Part shown: piece after piece, positions 48,189 through 57,831 of the stretch
Numbering within the stretch: the stretch's first letter is position 1
Layout: the number at the start of each line of letters is the position of its first letter
NCBI RefSeq assembly: GCF_014218725.1
Contig: NZ_JABBJE010000006.1
Location: 121,748 to 185,747 of the forward strand
DNA length: 64,000 bases
Reading direction: 5' to 3'
Origin: Brevundimonas huaxiensis
GTDB taxonomy: Bacteria > Pseudomonadota > Alphaproteobacteria > Caulobacterales > Caulobacteraceae
Notes under the pieces: generated by a model
What the model saw: the letters and a program-made list of their open reading frames with translations, nothing else
What the model was told of the DNA's origin: nothing
The model's database searches: none
Position numbers and translations under genes: made by a program

Positions 48189-48642
48189 GTCGGGCTCCGA
48201 TCGAAAAAGAATGGGCGGTCGATGCGACAGGCCAGGAGGGGAAAGCTTCGCCGCATCGACACGCCCGTGCGGTCCGACATCGCGTCACACGATCCGGCGC
48301 AAGGAAGGGGGACGCCGGACCGCGAGAACGCCAGAGGGGCCCGTTCCGCCTCATCAAGCTAGGCGCCGTCGCCGCCCGCCGCCATGCGTCGCGGGGCCGC
48401 AGGGGCTTGGGCCGCCCCTGCCATCCTATCGACGATGACGATTGCGCGCCTTTACCGGGCCTTACGATCGACCAGCGACCCTTTGCCGGTCATGGTCGCA
48501 AACCGTGTTAGAGTGGCGCCCCGGTCTTTGACATCTTCGCGCGCCGCCAGAACCCGCGCCGAATTAGACAGATTAGACGAATTAGACGGTGTTTTTGTCA
48601 GCGGACCCGCTGGCCGAAGTGCACGGATTGCACTCGAAAATT
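48189..48642. other. Intergenic stretch with a 9-bp tandem repeat, no convincing gene
   Basis: About 450 bp with no reading frame that resembles a protein and mixed base composition. The word ATTAGAC recurs at 48563, 48572 and 48581 in a 9-bp period (ATTAGACGA-like). The right end, 48640s, belongs to the flavoprotein gene. A poor open frame (48384-48737) overlaps that gene antisense and is not credible. No tRNA, terminator or promoter was identified with confidence. Confidence 0.6.
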
Positions 48643-49863
48643 CTAGCAGACCTGCCCGGCGGCCCAGCCCGACGACCAGGCCCACTGGAAATTATAGCCG
48701 CCCAGCCAGCCGGTCACATCGACCGCCTCGCCGATGAAATACAGCCCCGGCACGGTCTTGGCCTGCATCGTCTGCTGGTCCAGCGCGGCCGTATCGACCC
48801 CGCCCAGCGTCACCTCGGCGGTCCTGTAACCTTCGGACCCCACCGGCTTGACCGCCCAGGCGTTGACCGCCTGATCCAGTCGCCGCAGCACCTTGTCCGA
48901 CAGGTCCGCCAGATTGCCCGCCGCCCCTTCGCGCTGGCACAGGCTCTCGGCCAGACGACGCGGCACGATATGGCCCAGCGCGGTGTGGACGGCCTGTTTT
49001 CCGTTCGACGCCTTGGCCGCCTTCAACTCCTCGAACACGTCGCGGCCCGGCGCCATCGAGGCCACCACCGCCTCGCCCTCGCGCCAGTAGGAGCTGATCT
49101 GAAGAATGGCCGGACCCGACAGGCCGCGGTGGGTGAACAGCATGGCCTCGTGGAAGCTGGCCTTGCGCGCCTTGGCCCCTTCGGGCGCCGAGGCGACCGA
49201 GGCGTCCACCGCCACCCCCGCCAACGGCGTCAGCGTCTCCAGCAGTCCCGCCTCGAATGTCAGGGGGACCAGCGCCGGCCGGGTCTCGGTGACGCGAATG
49301 TCGAACTGGCGCGCGACCTCATAGGCCCAGCCGGTCGCCCCCATCTTGGGGATCGACTTGCCGCCGGTCGCCACGACCAGCGACGCCGCCGTGACCTGTG
49401 ATCCGTCCGACAGGATCGCCGTGAAGCCCTCGCCGGATCTTGCGATCCGCTCCACCCCGGTCTTCAGGCTCAGGGTCACGCCCGCCGCCGCCATGTCGTC
49501 GGTCAGCATACGGACGATCTGCTTGGCGCTGTCGTCGCAGAACAGCTGGCCCAGCGTCTTCTCGTGCCAGGCGATCCCGGCCCTATCGATGCGCTTGACG
49601 AAATCGTGCTGGGTGTAGCGGCGCAGGGCCGAGGTCGCGAACCGGGGGTTCTCGCCCAGAAAGTTCGCCGGTCCGCAGCCCAGATTGGTGAAGTTGCAGC
49701 GTCCGCCGCCCGAGATGCGGATCTTCTCGCCGGGCCGGTCGGCATGGTCCACGACCCTGACCCGGCGCCCGCGTCGCCCGGCCTCGATGGCGGCCATCAT
49801 CCCGGCCGCGCCGGCCCCGACCACCAGGACGTCGACGAGGGCGTCCGAAGACGCCCTCGTCAC
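48643..49863 (-). CDS. HI0933/BaiN-family NAD(P)/FAD-dependent oxidoreductase
   Basis: A 406-residue flavoprotein of the YhiN/HI0933 group. FAD motif VLVVGAGAAGMMAAIEAGRRGRRVRVVDH, then GEKIRISGGGRCNFTNLG, the family signature, then LVVATGGKSIPKMGATGWAYEVARQF and, at the end, VPGLYFIGEAVDVTGWLGGYNFQWAWSSGWAAGQ. Members reduce unsaturated bile acids (BaiN) or have unknown substrates. The start is GTG 49863, preceded by a GAGG stretch. It lies 33 bp after ahcY on the same strand with a small hairpin between. Confidence 0.92.
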   Translation of the reverse strand: MTRASSDALVDVLVVGAGAAGMMAAIEAGRRGRRVRVVDHADRPGEKIRISGGGRCNFTNLGCGPANFLGENPRFATSALRRYTQHDFVKRIDRAGIAWHEKTLGQLFCDDSAKQIVRMLTDDMAAAGVTLSLKTGVERIARSGEGFTAILSDGSQVTAASLVVATGGKSIPKMGATGWAYEVARQFDIRVTETRPALVPLTFEAGLLETLTPLAGVAVDASVASAPEGAKARKASFHEAMLFTHRGLSGPAILQISSYWREGEAVVASMAPGRDVFEELKAAKASNGKQAVHTALGHIVPRRLAESLCQREGAAGNLADLSDKVLRRLDQAVNAWAVKPVGSEGYRTAEVTLGGVDTAALDQQTMQAKTVPGLYFIGEAVDVTGWLGGYNFQWAWSSGWAAGQVC

Positions 49864-49864
49864 T

Positions 49865-49882
49865 TGGAACCTCGCGGTTCCA
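49865..49882 (-). terminator. Small hairpin between ahcY and the flavoprotein gene
   Basis: TGGAACC (49865-49871) pairs perfectly with GGTTCCA (49876-49882) across a four-base loop. It is 15 bases after the ahcY stop. No T-run, so it may be an attenuator or a transcript-end stabiliser instead. Confidence 0.4.
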
Positions 49883-49896
49883 GCCTCGGGGAGAGC

Positions 49897-51288
49897 TTAG
49901 TAACGGTAGTGATCCGCCTTGAACGGGCCTTCGACCGGCACGTTGATGTAGTCGGCCTGGTCCTTGGTTAGGACGGTCAGCTTGGCGCCCAGCTTGGCCA
50001 GGTGCAGCATGGCGACCTTCTCGTCCAGGTGTTTGGGCAGGGTGTAGACCTTGTTCTCGTACTTGTCGGCGTTGGTCCACAGTTCGATCTGGGCCAGCGT
50101 CTGGTTGGTGAAGGACGCCGACATCACGAAGGACGGGTGGCCCGTGGCGTTGCCCAGGTTCACCAGGCGGCCTTCCGACAGCAGGATGATCTTCTTGCCG
50201 TCCGGGAACTCGACGTGGTGGACCTGCGGCTTGATCTCGTCCCACTTGAAGTTCTTCAGGCCGGCGACCTGAATCTCGGAGTCGAAGTGGCCGATGTTGC
50301 AGACGATGGCGTTGTTCTTCATCTGCCGCATGTGGTCGACAGTGATGACGTCCTTGTTGCCGGTCGTCGTCACATAGATGTCGGCGCGGCCGGCGGTGTC
50401 GTCCAGCGTCTGGACCTCATAGCCTTCCATCGCGGCCTGCAGGGCGCAGATCGGGTCGATCTCGGTCACGATCACGCGGGCGCCGCCCTGGCGCAGCGAG
50501 GCGGCCGAGCCCTTGCCCACGTCGCCGTAGCCGCAGACCACCGCGACTTTTCCCGACAGCATGACGTCGGTGCCGCGACGGATCGCGTCGACCAGCGATT
50601 CCCGGCAGCCGTACAGGTTGTCGAACTTGGACTTGGTGACGCTGTCGTTGACGTTGATGGCGGGGAAGGGCAGCTCGCCCTTTTCGGCCATCTGATACAG
50701 GCGATGAACGCCCGTGGTCGTCTCTTCCGAAACGCCGCCGATGGCGTCGCGGATGGCCGAATAGAAGCCCGGCTTCTCAGCCAGATAGCGCTTCATGACC
50801 TTGAAGAGAGCCTCTTCCTCTTCGTTCTGCGGGTTGGCCAGGACCGAGATGTCCTTCTCGGCCTTCGGACCCAGCACGCACAGCAGGGTCGCATCGCCGC
50901 CGTCGTCCAGGATCAGGTTCGGATAGCCGCCGTCGGCCCATTCGAAGATCTTGTGGGCGTAGTCCCAGTACTCTTCCAGCGTCTCGCCCTTGGTGGCGAA
51001 GACCGGCGTGCCGTTGGCGGCGATGGCGGCGGCGGCGTGGTCCTGGGTCGAGAAGATGTTGCACGAGGCCCAGCGCACTTCGGCGCCCAGGGCTTCCAGC
51101 GTCTGGATCAGGACCGCCGTCTGGATGGTCATGTGCAGGCTGCCGGCGATGCGGGCGCCCTTCAGCGGCTGGCTGGCGCCGAACTCGTCACGCAGGGACA
51201 TCAGGCCCGGCATTTCGGTTTCCGCGATCTCGATTTCCTTGTTGCCCCAATCGGCCAGGGTGATGTCGCGAACGATGTAGTCGGTCAT
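49897..51288 (-). CDS. ahcY: Adenosylhomocysteinase
   Basis: NAD-dependent S-adenosylhomocysteine hydrolase that splits SAH into adenosine and homocysteine, closing the methyl cycle. The 463-residue chain has [44 protein letters not shown], the NAD fold [43 protein letters not shown] and the C-terminal [12 protein letters not shown] that completes the neighbouring subunit's site. The start is ATG 51288 with AGGAG upstream. The leader holds an 18-bp palindrome typical of an operator. Confidence 0.97.
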   Translation of the reverse strand: MTDYIVRDITLADWGNKEIEIAETEMPGLMSLRDEFGASQPLKGARIAGSLHMTIQTAVLIQTLEALGAEVRWASCNIFSTQDHAAAAIAANGTPVFATKGETLEEYWDYAHKIFEWADGGYPNLILDDGGDATLLCVLGPKAEKDISVLANPQNEEEEALFKVMKRYLAEKPGFYSAIRDAIGGVSEETTTGVHRLYQMAEKGELPFPAINVNDSVTKSKFDNLYGCRESLVDAIRRGTDVMLSGKVAVVCGYGDVGKGSAASLRQGGARVIVTEIDPICALQAAMEGYEVQTLDDTAGRADIYVTTTGNKDVITVDHMRQMKNNAIVCNIGHFDSEIQVAGLKNFKWDEIKPQVHHVEFPDGKKIILLSEGRLVNLGNATGHPSFVMSASFTNQTLAQIELWTNADKYENKVYTLPKHLDEKVAMLHLAKLGAKLTVLTKDQADYINVPVEGPFKADHYRY

Positions 51289-51356
51289 GGCTTGGGCTCC
51301 TGGCCGCAATGAGTTTGGGCCCTCATAGCCCGGCGCGCGCCGAGTATCAACAAACA

Positions 51357-51374
51357 CATAAAGATATCCTTATG
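51357..51374. promoter_or_regulatory. Palindromic operator-like site upstream of ahcY
   Basis: CATAAAGATATCCTTATG is an 18-bp palindrome with one mismatched pair, in an otherwise GC-rich region and about 70 bp before the ahcY start. From memory, similar CATAA-GATATC-TTATG motifs precede ahcY and methionine-cycle genes in Alphaproteobacteria as sites for ArsR-family SAH-responsive regulators (SahR-type). That assignment is from recollection and unverified. Confidence 0.55.
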
Positions 51375-51423
51375 CGATCTAGGCTCAGCAGTTTCTTAAA
51401 TCCTGGCCGGTAGAGAGTTCGCC

Positions 51424-51822
51424 ATGGAACGCCGCGCTCTTCTCGGTCTCGCCGTCGTCGCGACGGCCGCCGCCTCGACCTCCGCCCGCGCTTCGAGCGG
51501 CGGCGCGGCGCCGTCGGCCGACACCTATATCCGCCTGCCGGTCATCACCGCCTCGATCCTTCAGGCGAACGGACGTCGGGGCGTGCTGACCATCGAAACC
51601 GGGGTCGACGTGCCCGATGCGGCCCTGCGCACCCGCGCCCAGCAGTCTGCGCCGCGCCTGCGCGCCGCCTACAACACCGCCGCCCAGCGCTTCGCCAACG
51701 GCCTGCGCCCCGGCGTCGTGCCCGACATCGACCAGCTGTCGGCCGCGCTTCAGGCGGCGACCAACGCCACCCTGGGCCGCCCGGGAGCCCGTCTGCTGCT
51801 CGGCACAGTGATGGCCGTCTGA
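51424..51822 (+). CDS. Exported hypothetical protein with Tat-like signal
   Basis: A 132-residue periplasmic protein. The N-terminus MERRALLGLAVVATAAASTSARAS carries a twin-arginine-like ERRALLG before a short hydrophobic core. The mature part (YIRLPVITASILQANGRRGVLTIETGVDVPDAALRTRAQQSAPRLRAAYNTAAQRFANGLRPGVVPDIDQL) is mixed alpha/beta. Similar proteins occur in Caulobacterales without known function. GAGAG lies before the ATG. Divergent from ahcY and convergent with priA, 4 bp from its stop. Confidence 0.75.
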   Translation: MERRALLGLAVVATAAASTSARASSGGAAPSADTYIRLPVITASILQANGRRGVLTIETGVDVPDAALRTRAQQSAPRLRAAYNTAAQRFANGLRPGVVPDIDQLSAALQAATNATLGRPGARLLLGTVMAV

Positions 51823-51826
51823 GACT

Positions 51827-53989
51827 TCACAAGAACGAATAGGGGTCCACGTCCACCGTCAGGCGGACGGAGCCCGGCACCTTCACCCGCTGGAGCCAGG
51901 AGCGCAGGAAGGCCTGGAGGTTCACGTCCCGGTCGGCCCGCACCAGCAGCCGCTTGCGCCGCCTCCCCCGCACCAAAGCGAGCGGCGCATCGGCGGGGCC
52001 ATAGACCTCCAGCCGTTCGGCGTTGGGAATAGCCTGGGCCAAGTCGTTCGCCGTCTTCTCGACCGCAGCCGCATTCTCGCTGGAGAGGATGATCGCCGCC
52101 AGCCGGCCATAGGGCGGCAGGGACGCGGCTTCGCGCTCGGCCATCTCGGCTTCCACGAAGGCGTCACGATCGCCGGCCGCCAGCGCCATCAGCACCGGAT
52201 GCTCGGGCGTCCAGGTCTGAAGCAGCGCCCGCCCCGGCCGATCCGCCCGACCCGCCCGGCCCGTCGCCTGGGCCAAAAGCTGATAGGTCCGCTCGGCCGC
52301 GCGCAGATCGCCGCCGCGCAGGCCCAGATCCGCATCCACCACGCCCACCAGCGTCAGGCGCGGGAAGTTATGGCCCTTGGCCGCGGCCTGCGTCGCCACC
52401 AGAATATCGATTTCCCCGTCCGTCATTTTCTGGATCAGGGCGCGGGCCGACCGGGCGTCCGGCGCGGTGTCGGAACTGAAGACCGCGGTGCGCGCCTCGG
52501 AGAACAGTTGGCGCACCTCTTCCTCGACCCGCTCGACCCCCGGCCCGACCGAGACCAGCGAATCCTCGGCCCCGCACGAGGGACACAGCTTGGGCCGAGC
52601 CATCGAGAAGCCGGTCAGGTGACAGACCAGCCGCCCGGTATAGCGATGCTCGACCAGCCAGCTGTCGGTGTCCGGCGCCGTCAGCCGATGGCCGCAAACG
52701 CGGCACAGGACCACGGGCGCATAGCCGCGCCGGTTCAGGAACAGCAGGGTCTGCTCGCCCCGCAGCAGGGTTTCGCCGATGGCCAAGCGCAGCGGCTGCG
52801 ACAGCCAGGTCTGCGGATCGGGCGTGTTCTGCCGCAAATCCAGCAGGGCGATGTCCGGCAGCACCGCCGTCCCGTGCCGCGCGCCCAGCTTCAGCCAGTC
52901 GTAGCGCCCGCTCTGCGCGTTCCACAGCGTCTCCAGCGACGGCGTCGCCGAGGCCAGGACCACCGCCGCCCCCTCGATCCGCGCCCGCGCCACGGCCAGG
53001 TCGCGGCCGTGATAGACCAGTCCTTCCTCCTGCTTGAACGAGCCGTCGTGCTCCTCGTCCACGACGATCAGGCGCAGATTGACGAAGGGCAGAAACAGGG
53101 CCGAGCGCGCCCCGACCACGATGTTGCAGCGGCCGACGACGACCGCTTCCCACACCTGACGACGGCGCGGCGGGGCGACGCCGGAATGCCATTCGGCCGG
53201 GGCGGCGCCGAACCGCGCCGTGATCCGCTCGATCAGGGCCTGGGTCAGGGCGATTTCGGGCAGCAGGATGAGGATTTGCGCGGCCGGATCGGCCCGCAGC
53301 ACCCGCGCGATGGCCTCCAGATAGGCTTCGGTCTTGCCCGACCCCGTCACCCCATCCAGCAGGAAGGGGCGGAAGCCGCCGCCCGCCACGCCATCCGCCA
53401 TCGCCGACGCCGACGCCGCCTGGTCGCCGTTCAGCGCGGCGGGGGCGTGGTCGGGATCGGGCCGGTCGAACGCCGCCTCGGCAGCGATCTCGATGATCTC
53501 CAGCACGCCCTCGTCGATCAGGCCCTTGACCACGCCCGATGACACGCCCGCCGCCCGCGCTAGGTCGGCCGGCGGCAGGGCGCGATCGCCCAGGGCCTCC
53601 AGCACGCCCGTCCGGGCCGGGGTGGCGCGCGACGGCGACCGCTCGCCCACCCGACGCACTCGCCGTTCCGGCCGGGGCCGAGGCGCGCGCAAGCCCTTCA
53701 GCGCCGTCGCCGCCATTTCGCCGGGCGCCGACAGGGTCCAGCGTCCGGCCCATTCGACGAAATCAATGACGCCCGCCGGCAGGGGCGGATCGTCCAGGCG
53801 GCTGTCGATCGCCTTCAGGCGCCGGTTCGATCCCGTCGTCTCGAACACCTCGGACACCACGCCCCGGATCAGGCGCGGCCCCAGCGGCACGGCGACCTGA
53901 TCGCCCCGCGCCAGCGTCATGCCTTCGGGCGCCTCGTAGTCGAAGGCCTCCGGCACCGGCAGGGGAATGAGGACCGAGGCGACTTTCAC
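51827..53989 (-). CDS. priA: Primosomal protein N' (replication restart helicase PriA)
   Basis: A 720-residue superfamily 2 helicase that reloads the replisome at stalled forks. N-terminal DNA 3'-end domain [20 protein letters not shown]; Walker [23 protein letters not shown] box [27 protein letters not shown]; zinc region [28 protein letters not shown]; helicase motifs [43 protein letters not shown]. One Cys of the zinc set seems replaced by Thr (CHLTG), which I believe is common in Alphaproteobacteria. The start is GTG 53989 (VKVASVLIP). Confidence 0.95.
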   Translation of the reverse strand: MKVASVLIPLPVPEAFDYEAPEGMTLARGDQVAVPLGPRLIRGVVSEVFETTGSNRRLKAIDSRLDDPPLPAGVIDFVEWAGRWTLSAPGEMAATALKGLRAPRPRPERRVRRVGERSPSRATPARTGVLEALGDRALPPADLARAAGVSSGVVKGLIDEGVLEIIEIAAEAAFDRPDPDHAPAALNGDQAASASAMADGVAGGGFRPFLLDGVTGSGKTEAYLEAIARVLRADPAAQILILLPEIALTQALIERITARFGAAPAEWHSGVAPPRRRQVWEAVVVGRCNIVVGARSALFLPFVNLRLIVVDEEHDGSFKQEEGLVYHGRDLAVARARIEGAAVVLASATPSLETLWNAQSGRYDWLKLGARHGTAVLPDIALLDLRQNTPDPQTWLSQPLRLAIGETLLRGEQTLLFLNRRGYAPVVLCRVCGHRLTAPDTDSWLVEHRYTGRLVCHLTGFSMARPKLCPSCGAEDSLVSVGPGVERVEEEVRQLFSEARTAVFSSDTAPDARSARALIQKMTDGEIDILVATQAAAKGHNFPRLTLVGVVDADLGLRGGDLRAAERTYQLLAQATGRAGRADRPGRALLQTWTPEHPVLMALAAGDRDAFVEAEMAEREAASLPPYGRLAAIILSSENAAAVEKTANDLAQAIPNAERLEVYGPADAPLALVRGRRRKRLLVRADRDVNLQAFLRSWLQRVKVPGSVRLTVDVDPYSFL

Positions 53990-54019
53990 CGAACTGCGCC
54001 CTCGGCTATGAAGCCGCCC

Positions 54020-54673
54020 ATGAAACTCTTTCTCGATACCGCCGACGTCGCCGTCATCAAGGACATGGTCCCCACCGGAATGGTGGATGGCGTCACCACC
54101 AATCCGTCGCTGATCGCCAAGTCGGGTCGGAACATCGCCGAGGTCATCGCCGAAATCTGCGCCCTGGTCGAGGGGCCGATTTCCGCCGAGGCCGTCTCGC
54201 TCGATTTCGAGACCATGGTCAAGGAAGGCGACAAGCTGGCCGCCATCGCCCCGAACGTGGTGGTGAAACTGCCCCTGACCTGGGATGGCCTGCGCGCCTG
54301 CCGCGTCTTCACCGACAAGGGCATCAAGACCAACGTCACCCTGTGCTTCTCGGCCGCCCAGGCGCTGCTGGCCGCCAAGGCCGGCGCCACCTTCGTCTCG
54401 CCCTTCGTGGGCCGGCTGGAAGACAACGGCGCCGACGGCATCGGCCTGCTGGAAGAAATCCGCGTCCTGTATGACGTGCACGGTTTCGAGACCCAGATCC
54501 TGGCCGCGTCCCTGCGCAATGTGGGCCACGTGGCCGCCGCCGCCGTCGCAGGATCGGACGCCGCCACCTTCGGCGCCGACACATTCAAGGCCTTGGTGAA
54601 CCACCCGTTAACCGACAAGGGTCTTGATGCCTTCGTGGCGGACTGGGCCAAGACGGGTCAGTCTATTCTGTAG
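54020..54673 (+). CDS. Transaldolase / fructose-6-phosphate aldolase family protein
   Basis: A 217-residue class I aldolase of the small transaldolase (FSA/TalB2-like) subfamily. [36 protein letters not shown] begins the barrel with the conserved [15 protein letters not shown] holds the Schiff-base Lys, and [16 protein letters not shown] follows. It probably acts as transaldolase in the pentose phosphate pathway. Start: ATG 54020 matches the family N-terminus with GAAG just upstream; ATG 54008 would add four residues. Divergent from priA. Confidence 0.92.
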   Translation: MKLFLDTADVAVIKDMVPTGMVDGVTTNPSLIAKSGRNIAEVIAEICALVEGPISAEAVSLDFETMVKEGDKLAAIAPNVVVKLPLTWDGLRACRVFTDKGIKTNVTLCFSAAQALLAAKAGATFVSPFVGRLEDNGADGIGLLEEIRVLYDVHGFETQILAASLRNVGHVAAAAVAGSDAATFGADTFKALVNHPLTDKGLDAFVADWAKTGQSIL

Positions 54674-54698
54674 CATCGCGGTTCCCGGAGAGGTCTGT

Positions 54699-55424
54699 TT
54701 GAGCGGCTCATTGGACCTTTTCGAAACGTCGGAATCGGACGTAACGCCCCATATCGGCGACGGCTTGCATTGGCCCGACGTGCGCGGCTGGCTGCAGACC
54801 CATCCCCAGACGCTGCTGGACGACCGCTCCCTGCTGGAAGAGATCGGCCTGCGTCCGCACGGCCGCAACGTGGTCGAGTTCGGCGCCGCGGCCCTGACGC
54901 GGCTGGAGGCCGTGGTCGAGCGCGAGACCGGCGCACGGCGTGAGATCGAACTGGTCGCCCGCGCCAACTTCGCCGCCCAGACCCAGACGCACGTCGCGAC
55001 CCTGGACCTGATGGAGGCCAAGAACCATTCCGACCTGGCGCGTCGTCTGGATGCGGCGGCGCAGGGACGGTTCGGCTTGGCCGGCGCCGCCATCGCCCTG
55101 GAAAAACCGGGCGGCGTGCCCTTCGGCTGGCGCGCTCTGGAAGAAGGCGACGTCGACAACCTGCTGGGCGAGCACGGCCTGACCTGGCTGGGCCCGATGA
55201 TACAAGGACTGAATTTCTTCGGCGCGGCCGAGGAACAGGTGCGGTCCATCGCCCTGGTCCGCATGGCCCCGCACCTGACGCCGGGCGGGCCGCCACGCCC
55301 CTGCATCTGCGCCTTCGGCTCGCCGGAGCCCGAAGGCTTCACCCCCAACATGGGCTGCGAACTGGCCGCCTTCCTGGCGCGGGTGACGGAGCGGATGGCC
55401 GAGCGATGGCCGGTTCTCAACTGA
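54699..55424 (+). CDS. DUF484 family protein
   Basis: A 241-residue DUF484 (GAF-like) protein, found beside xerC in many Proteobacteria. WPDVRGWLQTHPQTLLDDRSLLEEIGLRPHGRNVVEFGAAALTRLEAVVERE is the typical start; LNFFGAAEEQVRSIALVRMA and LAFGSPEPEGFTPNMGCELAAFLARVTER close it. The function is unknown. The start is TTG 54699 after GGAGAGG; no ATG fits. The gene overlaps xerC by 19 bases and follows the transaldolase gene by 25 bp, so the three are probably one transcript. Confidence 0.88.
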   Translation: MSGSLDLFETSESDVTPHIGDGLHWPDVRGWLQTHPQTLLDDRSLLEEIGLRPHGRNVVEFGAAALTRLEAVVERETGARREIELVARANFAAQTQTHVATLDLMEAKNHSDLARRLDAAAQGRFGLAGAAIALEKPGGVPFGWRALEEGDVDNLLGEHGLTWLGPMIQGLNFFGAAEEQVRSIALVRMAPHLTPGGPPRPCICAFGSPEPEGFTPNMGCELAAFLARVTERMAERWPVLN

Positions 55425-56335
55425 CCGCCTCCGACGCCCTGCGCGCCTGGCTCGATCACCTGGCGCATGAACGTCGCCTGTCGCCACGCACGCTGGAGGC
55501 CTATGGCCACATAGGCCGGCTCTATGTCGCCTTCCTCGAACGCCATCGCGGCGAGGCGCTGTCGCTCAAGGACATGGGGACGATCACCGCCGCCGAGGTC
55601 CGCGCCCACATGGCCGAGCGACGATCCGGAGATCACCCGCTGGCGGCCCGGTCACTGAGCCAGAGCCTGTCGGCCATTCGCGGCTTTCATGCCTTCCTCG
55701 ACCGGCGGTTGGACACGCCCGCCCCGCAGTTGGCCCTGGTGCGCGGCCCAAAGGTCAAGCCGTCCCTGCCCCGTCCGGTGACAGAGGACCAGGCGCGCGG
55801 GCTATTGGCCGAGCCGGACGCCGATCCCGATATCGAACCGTGGGAGGCCGCGCGTGACAGAGCTGTCCTGACCCTGCTCTACGGCTGCGGCCTGCGGATC
55901 TCCGAGGCCATGTCCCTGACCCGCGCCGATGCCCCGCTGGGCGAGACCCTGCGTATCGTCGGCAAGGGGTCCAAGACGCGGATCGCGCCGATCCTGCCCG
56001 CCGTACGTGACGCGGTGGACGCCTATCTGGCTCTACTGCCCTTCCCGCTCCAGCCCGCCGACGCCCTGTTCCGCGCGCGCCGCGGCGGCCCCTTAAGTCC
56101 CCGTCACGTCCAGACCTCGGTCCAGAAGCTGCGCGGGCGGCTGGGCCTGCCCGAGCGCACCACGCCTCACGCTCTCCGCCACAGTTTCGCGACCCACCTG
56201 CTGGGCGCCGGCGCCGACCTGCGGTCGATCCAGGAACTACTGGGCCACGCCAGCCTGTCGACGACCCAGAAATACACCGGCGTCGATGCCGATCGCCTCT
56301 TGAACGCCTATGCGGCCGCCCATCCCCGCGCCTAG
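55406..56335 (+). CDS. xerC: Tyrosine recombinase XerC
   Basis: A 309-residue XerC that resolves chromosome dimers at dif with XerD. N-terminal SAM-like core-binding domain ASDALRAWLDHLAHERRLSPRTLEAYGHIGRLYVAFL, then catalytic residues: Arg in LYGCGLRISEAMSL, Lys in IVGKGSKTRIAP, His and Arg in TTPHALRHSFATHLL, His in LLGHASLSTTQKYTGVD with the nucleophile Tyr. All six are present. Overlaps DUF484 by 19 bases. Its stop overlaps that of the convergent hypothetical gene. Confidence 0.95.
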   Translation: MAGSQLTASDALRAWLDHLAHERRLSPRTLEAYGHIGRLYVAFLERHRGEALSLKDMGTITAAEVRAHMAERRSGDHPLAARSLSQSLSAIRGFHAFLDRRLDTPAPQLALVRGPKVKPSLPRPVTEDQARGLLAEPDADPDIEPWEAARDRAVLTLLYGCGLRISEAMSLTRADAPLGETLRIVGKGSKTRIAPILPAVRDAVDAYLALLPFPLQPADALFRARRGGPLSPRHVQTSVQKLRGRLGLPERTTPHALRHSFATHLLGAGADLRSIQELLGHASLSTTQKYTGVDADRLLNAYAAAHPRA

Positions 56336-56673
56336 CGACGCGGCGCGGGCGGAGCGGGTGTCACGCCGACATCGGGCTGGGCCGGCATCAGGTTTCGACC
56401 CAGCGCCCGTCGATCCGGCACGGCGTAGCTGATCGGCACGGGACAGTTATTCTGGTCGCGCCGGTCCAGCAGCAGATAGCGCCGGACCTGTCCGTCATCG
56501 AGCGAGCGATCCAGCGTCATGGCGCCGGCGCCGCCTTGCCGAGCCTGCATCAGCGGATCGCCGCAACGCAGCGCGTCCGCCCTTGCTGCGGAAACAGTAA
56601 GATCACGGCTGGTGATCGCGCTGGAAGACGCCGCCGCAGGGTCGGACAGGGCCAGCATAAGCAAGGTCAGCAT
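56332..56673 (-). CDS. Small exported hypothetical protein
   Basis: A 113-residue protein with a short signal peptide (MLTLLMLALSDPAAASS). The mature part has two Cys (RCGDPLM and NNCPVPISYAV) that could pair, a strand-rich middle (VRRYLLLDRRDQNN) and a Pro-rich tail. No family recognised. AGGAGGAT lies just before the ATG at 56671-56673, a good ribosome site. Its stop overlaps xerC's by three bases. Confidence 0.65.
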   Translation of the reverse strand: MLTLLMLALSDPAAASSSAITSRDLTVSAARADALRCGDPLMQARQGGAGAMTLDRSLDDGQVRRYLLLDRRDQNNCPVPISYAVPDRRALGRNLMPAQPDVGVTPAPPAPRR

Positions 56674-56853
56674 CGCATCCTCCTGTTTCGGCTGGGACGA
56701 TACGCCGACAACCTCCGATTAGCCAGACAGCGCCGACTGCCGGCGGGAAGGCGCAGCCGCGCTGAGACACGACGGACAAGAATATGTCTCAGGCTCTTCG
56801 CCGAATGAGCGTAGCGTGCCCAGCCCTGGCGAAGGCTTGAGGAGGACAGGCAA

Positions 56854-57831
56854 GTGCGGCCAGGGATTGGCGAAGGATCGAGCGTGAAAACGTCACGGCG
56901 CAAGACGCTGGGCCTGCTGGCGGCTGTTTCTTTTGTATCCGCCCAGACCGCCGTCCCGGCGGACCCGCCCGATCAGGTCCGGCTCTTGCAAAATCTCCTG
57001 ACGCGGATGGGCGTCGGCGTGCGGCTGAACGGAAGCGTCCAGCAGATCTTCGTCATCGACACCGGCGCCGAGCAAAGCGCGGTCTCGGCCGAGTTGGCCC
57101 GGGCCTTGGCCCTTCCGCCCGGCCGCCCCGTCGTGGTGCACGGGATCACGGCGGCCGAGGTCACGCCGACCGTACAACTGGCGCAGATCGAGATCGGACG
57201 CCGACGCTTCACCGACCTGACCCTGCCGGTCTTTCCGCGCGACGCCCTGGGCGCCGACGGCCTGCTCGGTCTGGACTTGCTGTCCCGCTTTCGCCTGACG
57301 CTGGACGTCAACGCCCGCCAGGTCGCCCTGTCTCAGTCAGGCTCGACCAGCATCGCGCTGACGACCAGCCCCGACGCCACGCGGCCCCAGCAACAGGACG
57401 TATTGGTCGCCGGTCGTCGCGGTCGCTTCGGTCAGCTGATCCTGACCCGGATCGAGGTCGCGGGCGTAGAGGTCGCCGCCTTCATCGACAGCGGCGCGGA
57501 ATATTCGATCGGCAATCTGGCCCTGATGCAGGCGATCGACATCGGCCAGGCCGCCGCCCCGTCCGAGCCTGTGCGCATGGTCGGCATCGTCGGCGGCGCG
57601 GTGACGGCCCGCACCGGCACGACGCCCGCCCTGCACATCGCGGGACGATCGCTGGGACCGACCCCGCTGCTGTTCGCCGACCTGCATGTGTTTCAGGTCA
57701 TGGACCTGATCGACAAGCCGGCCCTGCTGCTGGGCGCCGATATCCTGAGCCGGTTCAGCCGCATCACCCTGGATTACGGCCGCAGCCGGGTGGCCTTCGG
57801 CGGCGTGCTGCGCCGTCGTGCGCCCAGCTGA
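56854..57831 (+). CDS. Exported double retropepsin-like aspartic protease
   Basis: A 325-residue protein with two tandem retropepsin-fold (clan AA) units. The first has FVIDTGAEQSAVS (Asp69) and LGADGLLGLDLLSRFRLTLD; the second has AFIDSGAEYSIGN (Asp212) and ALLLGADILSRFSRITLDY. Each carries its own D-T/S-G, so the chain could form a self-contained active site like pepsin. SRRKTLGLLAAVSFVSAQTAV looks like a twin-arginine signal. I prefer GTG 56854 because GGAGG lies 8 bases upstream; GTG 56884 with AAGGA is the alternative. Confidence 0.8.
   Translation: MRPGIGEGSSVKTSRRKTLGLLAAVSFVSAQTAVPADPPDQVRLLQNLLTRMGVGVRLNGSVQQIFVIDTGAEQSAVSAELARALALPPGRPVVVHGITAAEVTPTVQLAQIEIGRRRFTDLTLPVFPRDALGADGLLGLDLLSRFRLTLDVNARQVALSQSGSTSIALTTSPDATRPQQQDVLVAGRRGRFGQLILTRIEVAGVEVAAFIDSGAEYSIGNLALMQAIDIGQAAAPSEPVRMVGIVGGAVTARTGTTPALHIAGRSLGPTPLLFADLHVFQVMDLIDKPALLLGADILSRFSRITLDYGRSRVAFGGVLRRRAPS

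Noticed and set aside
48384..48737. Plus-strand frame in the 48.2-48.6 kb gap
   Set aside because: Low-complexity translation, runs antisense into the HI0933-family gene and has no ribosome site.
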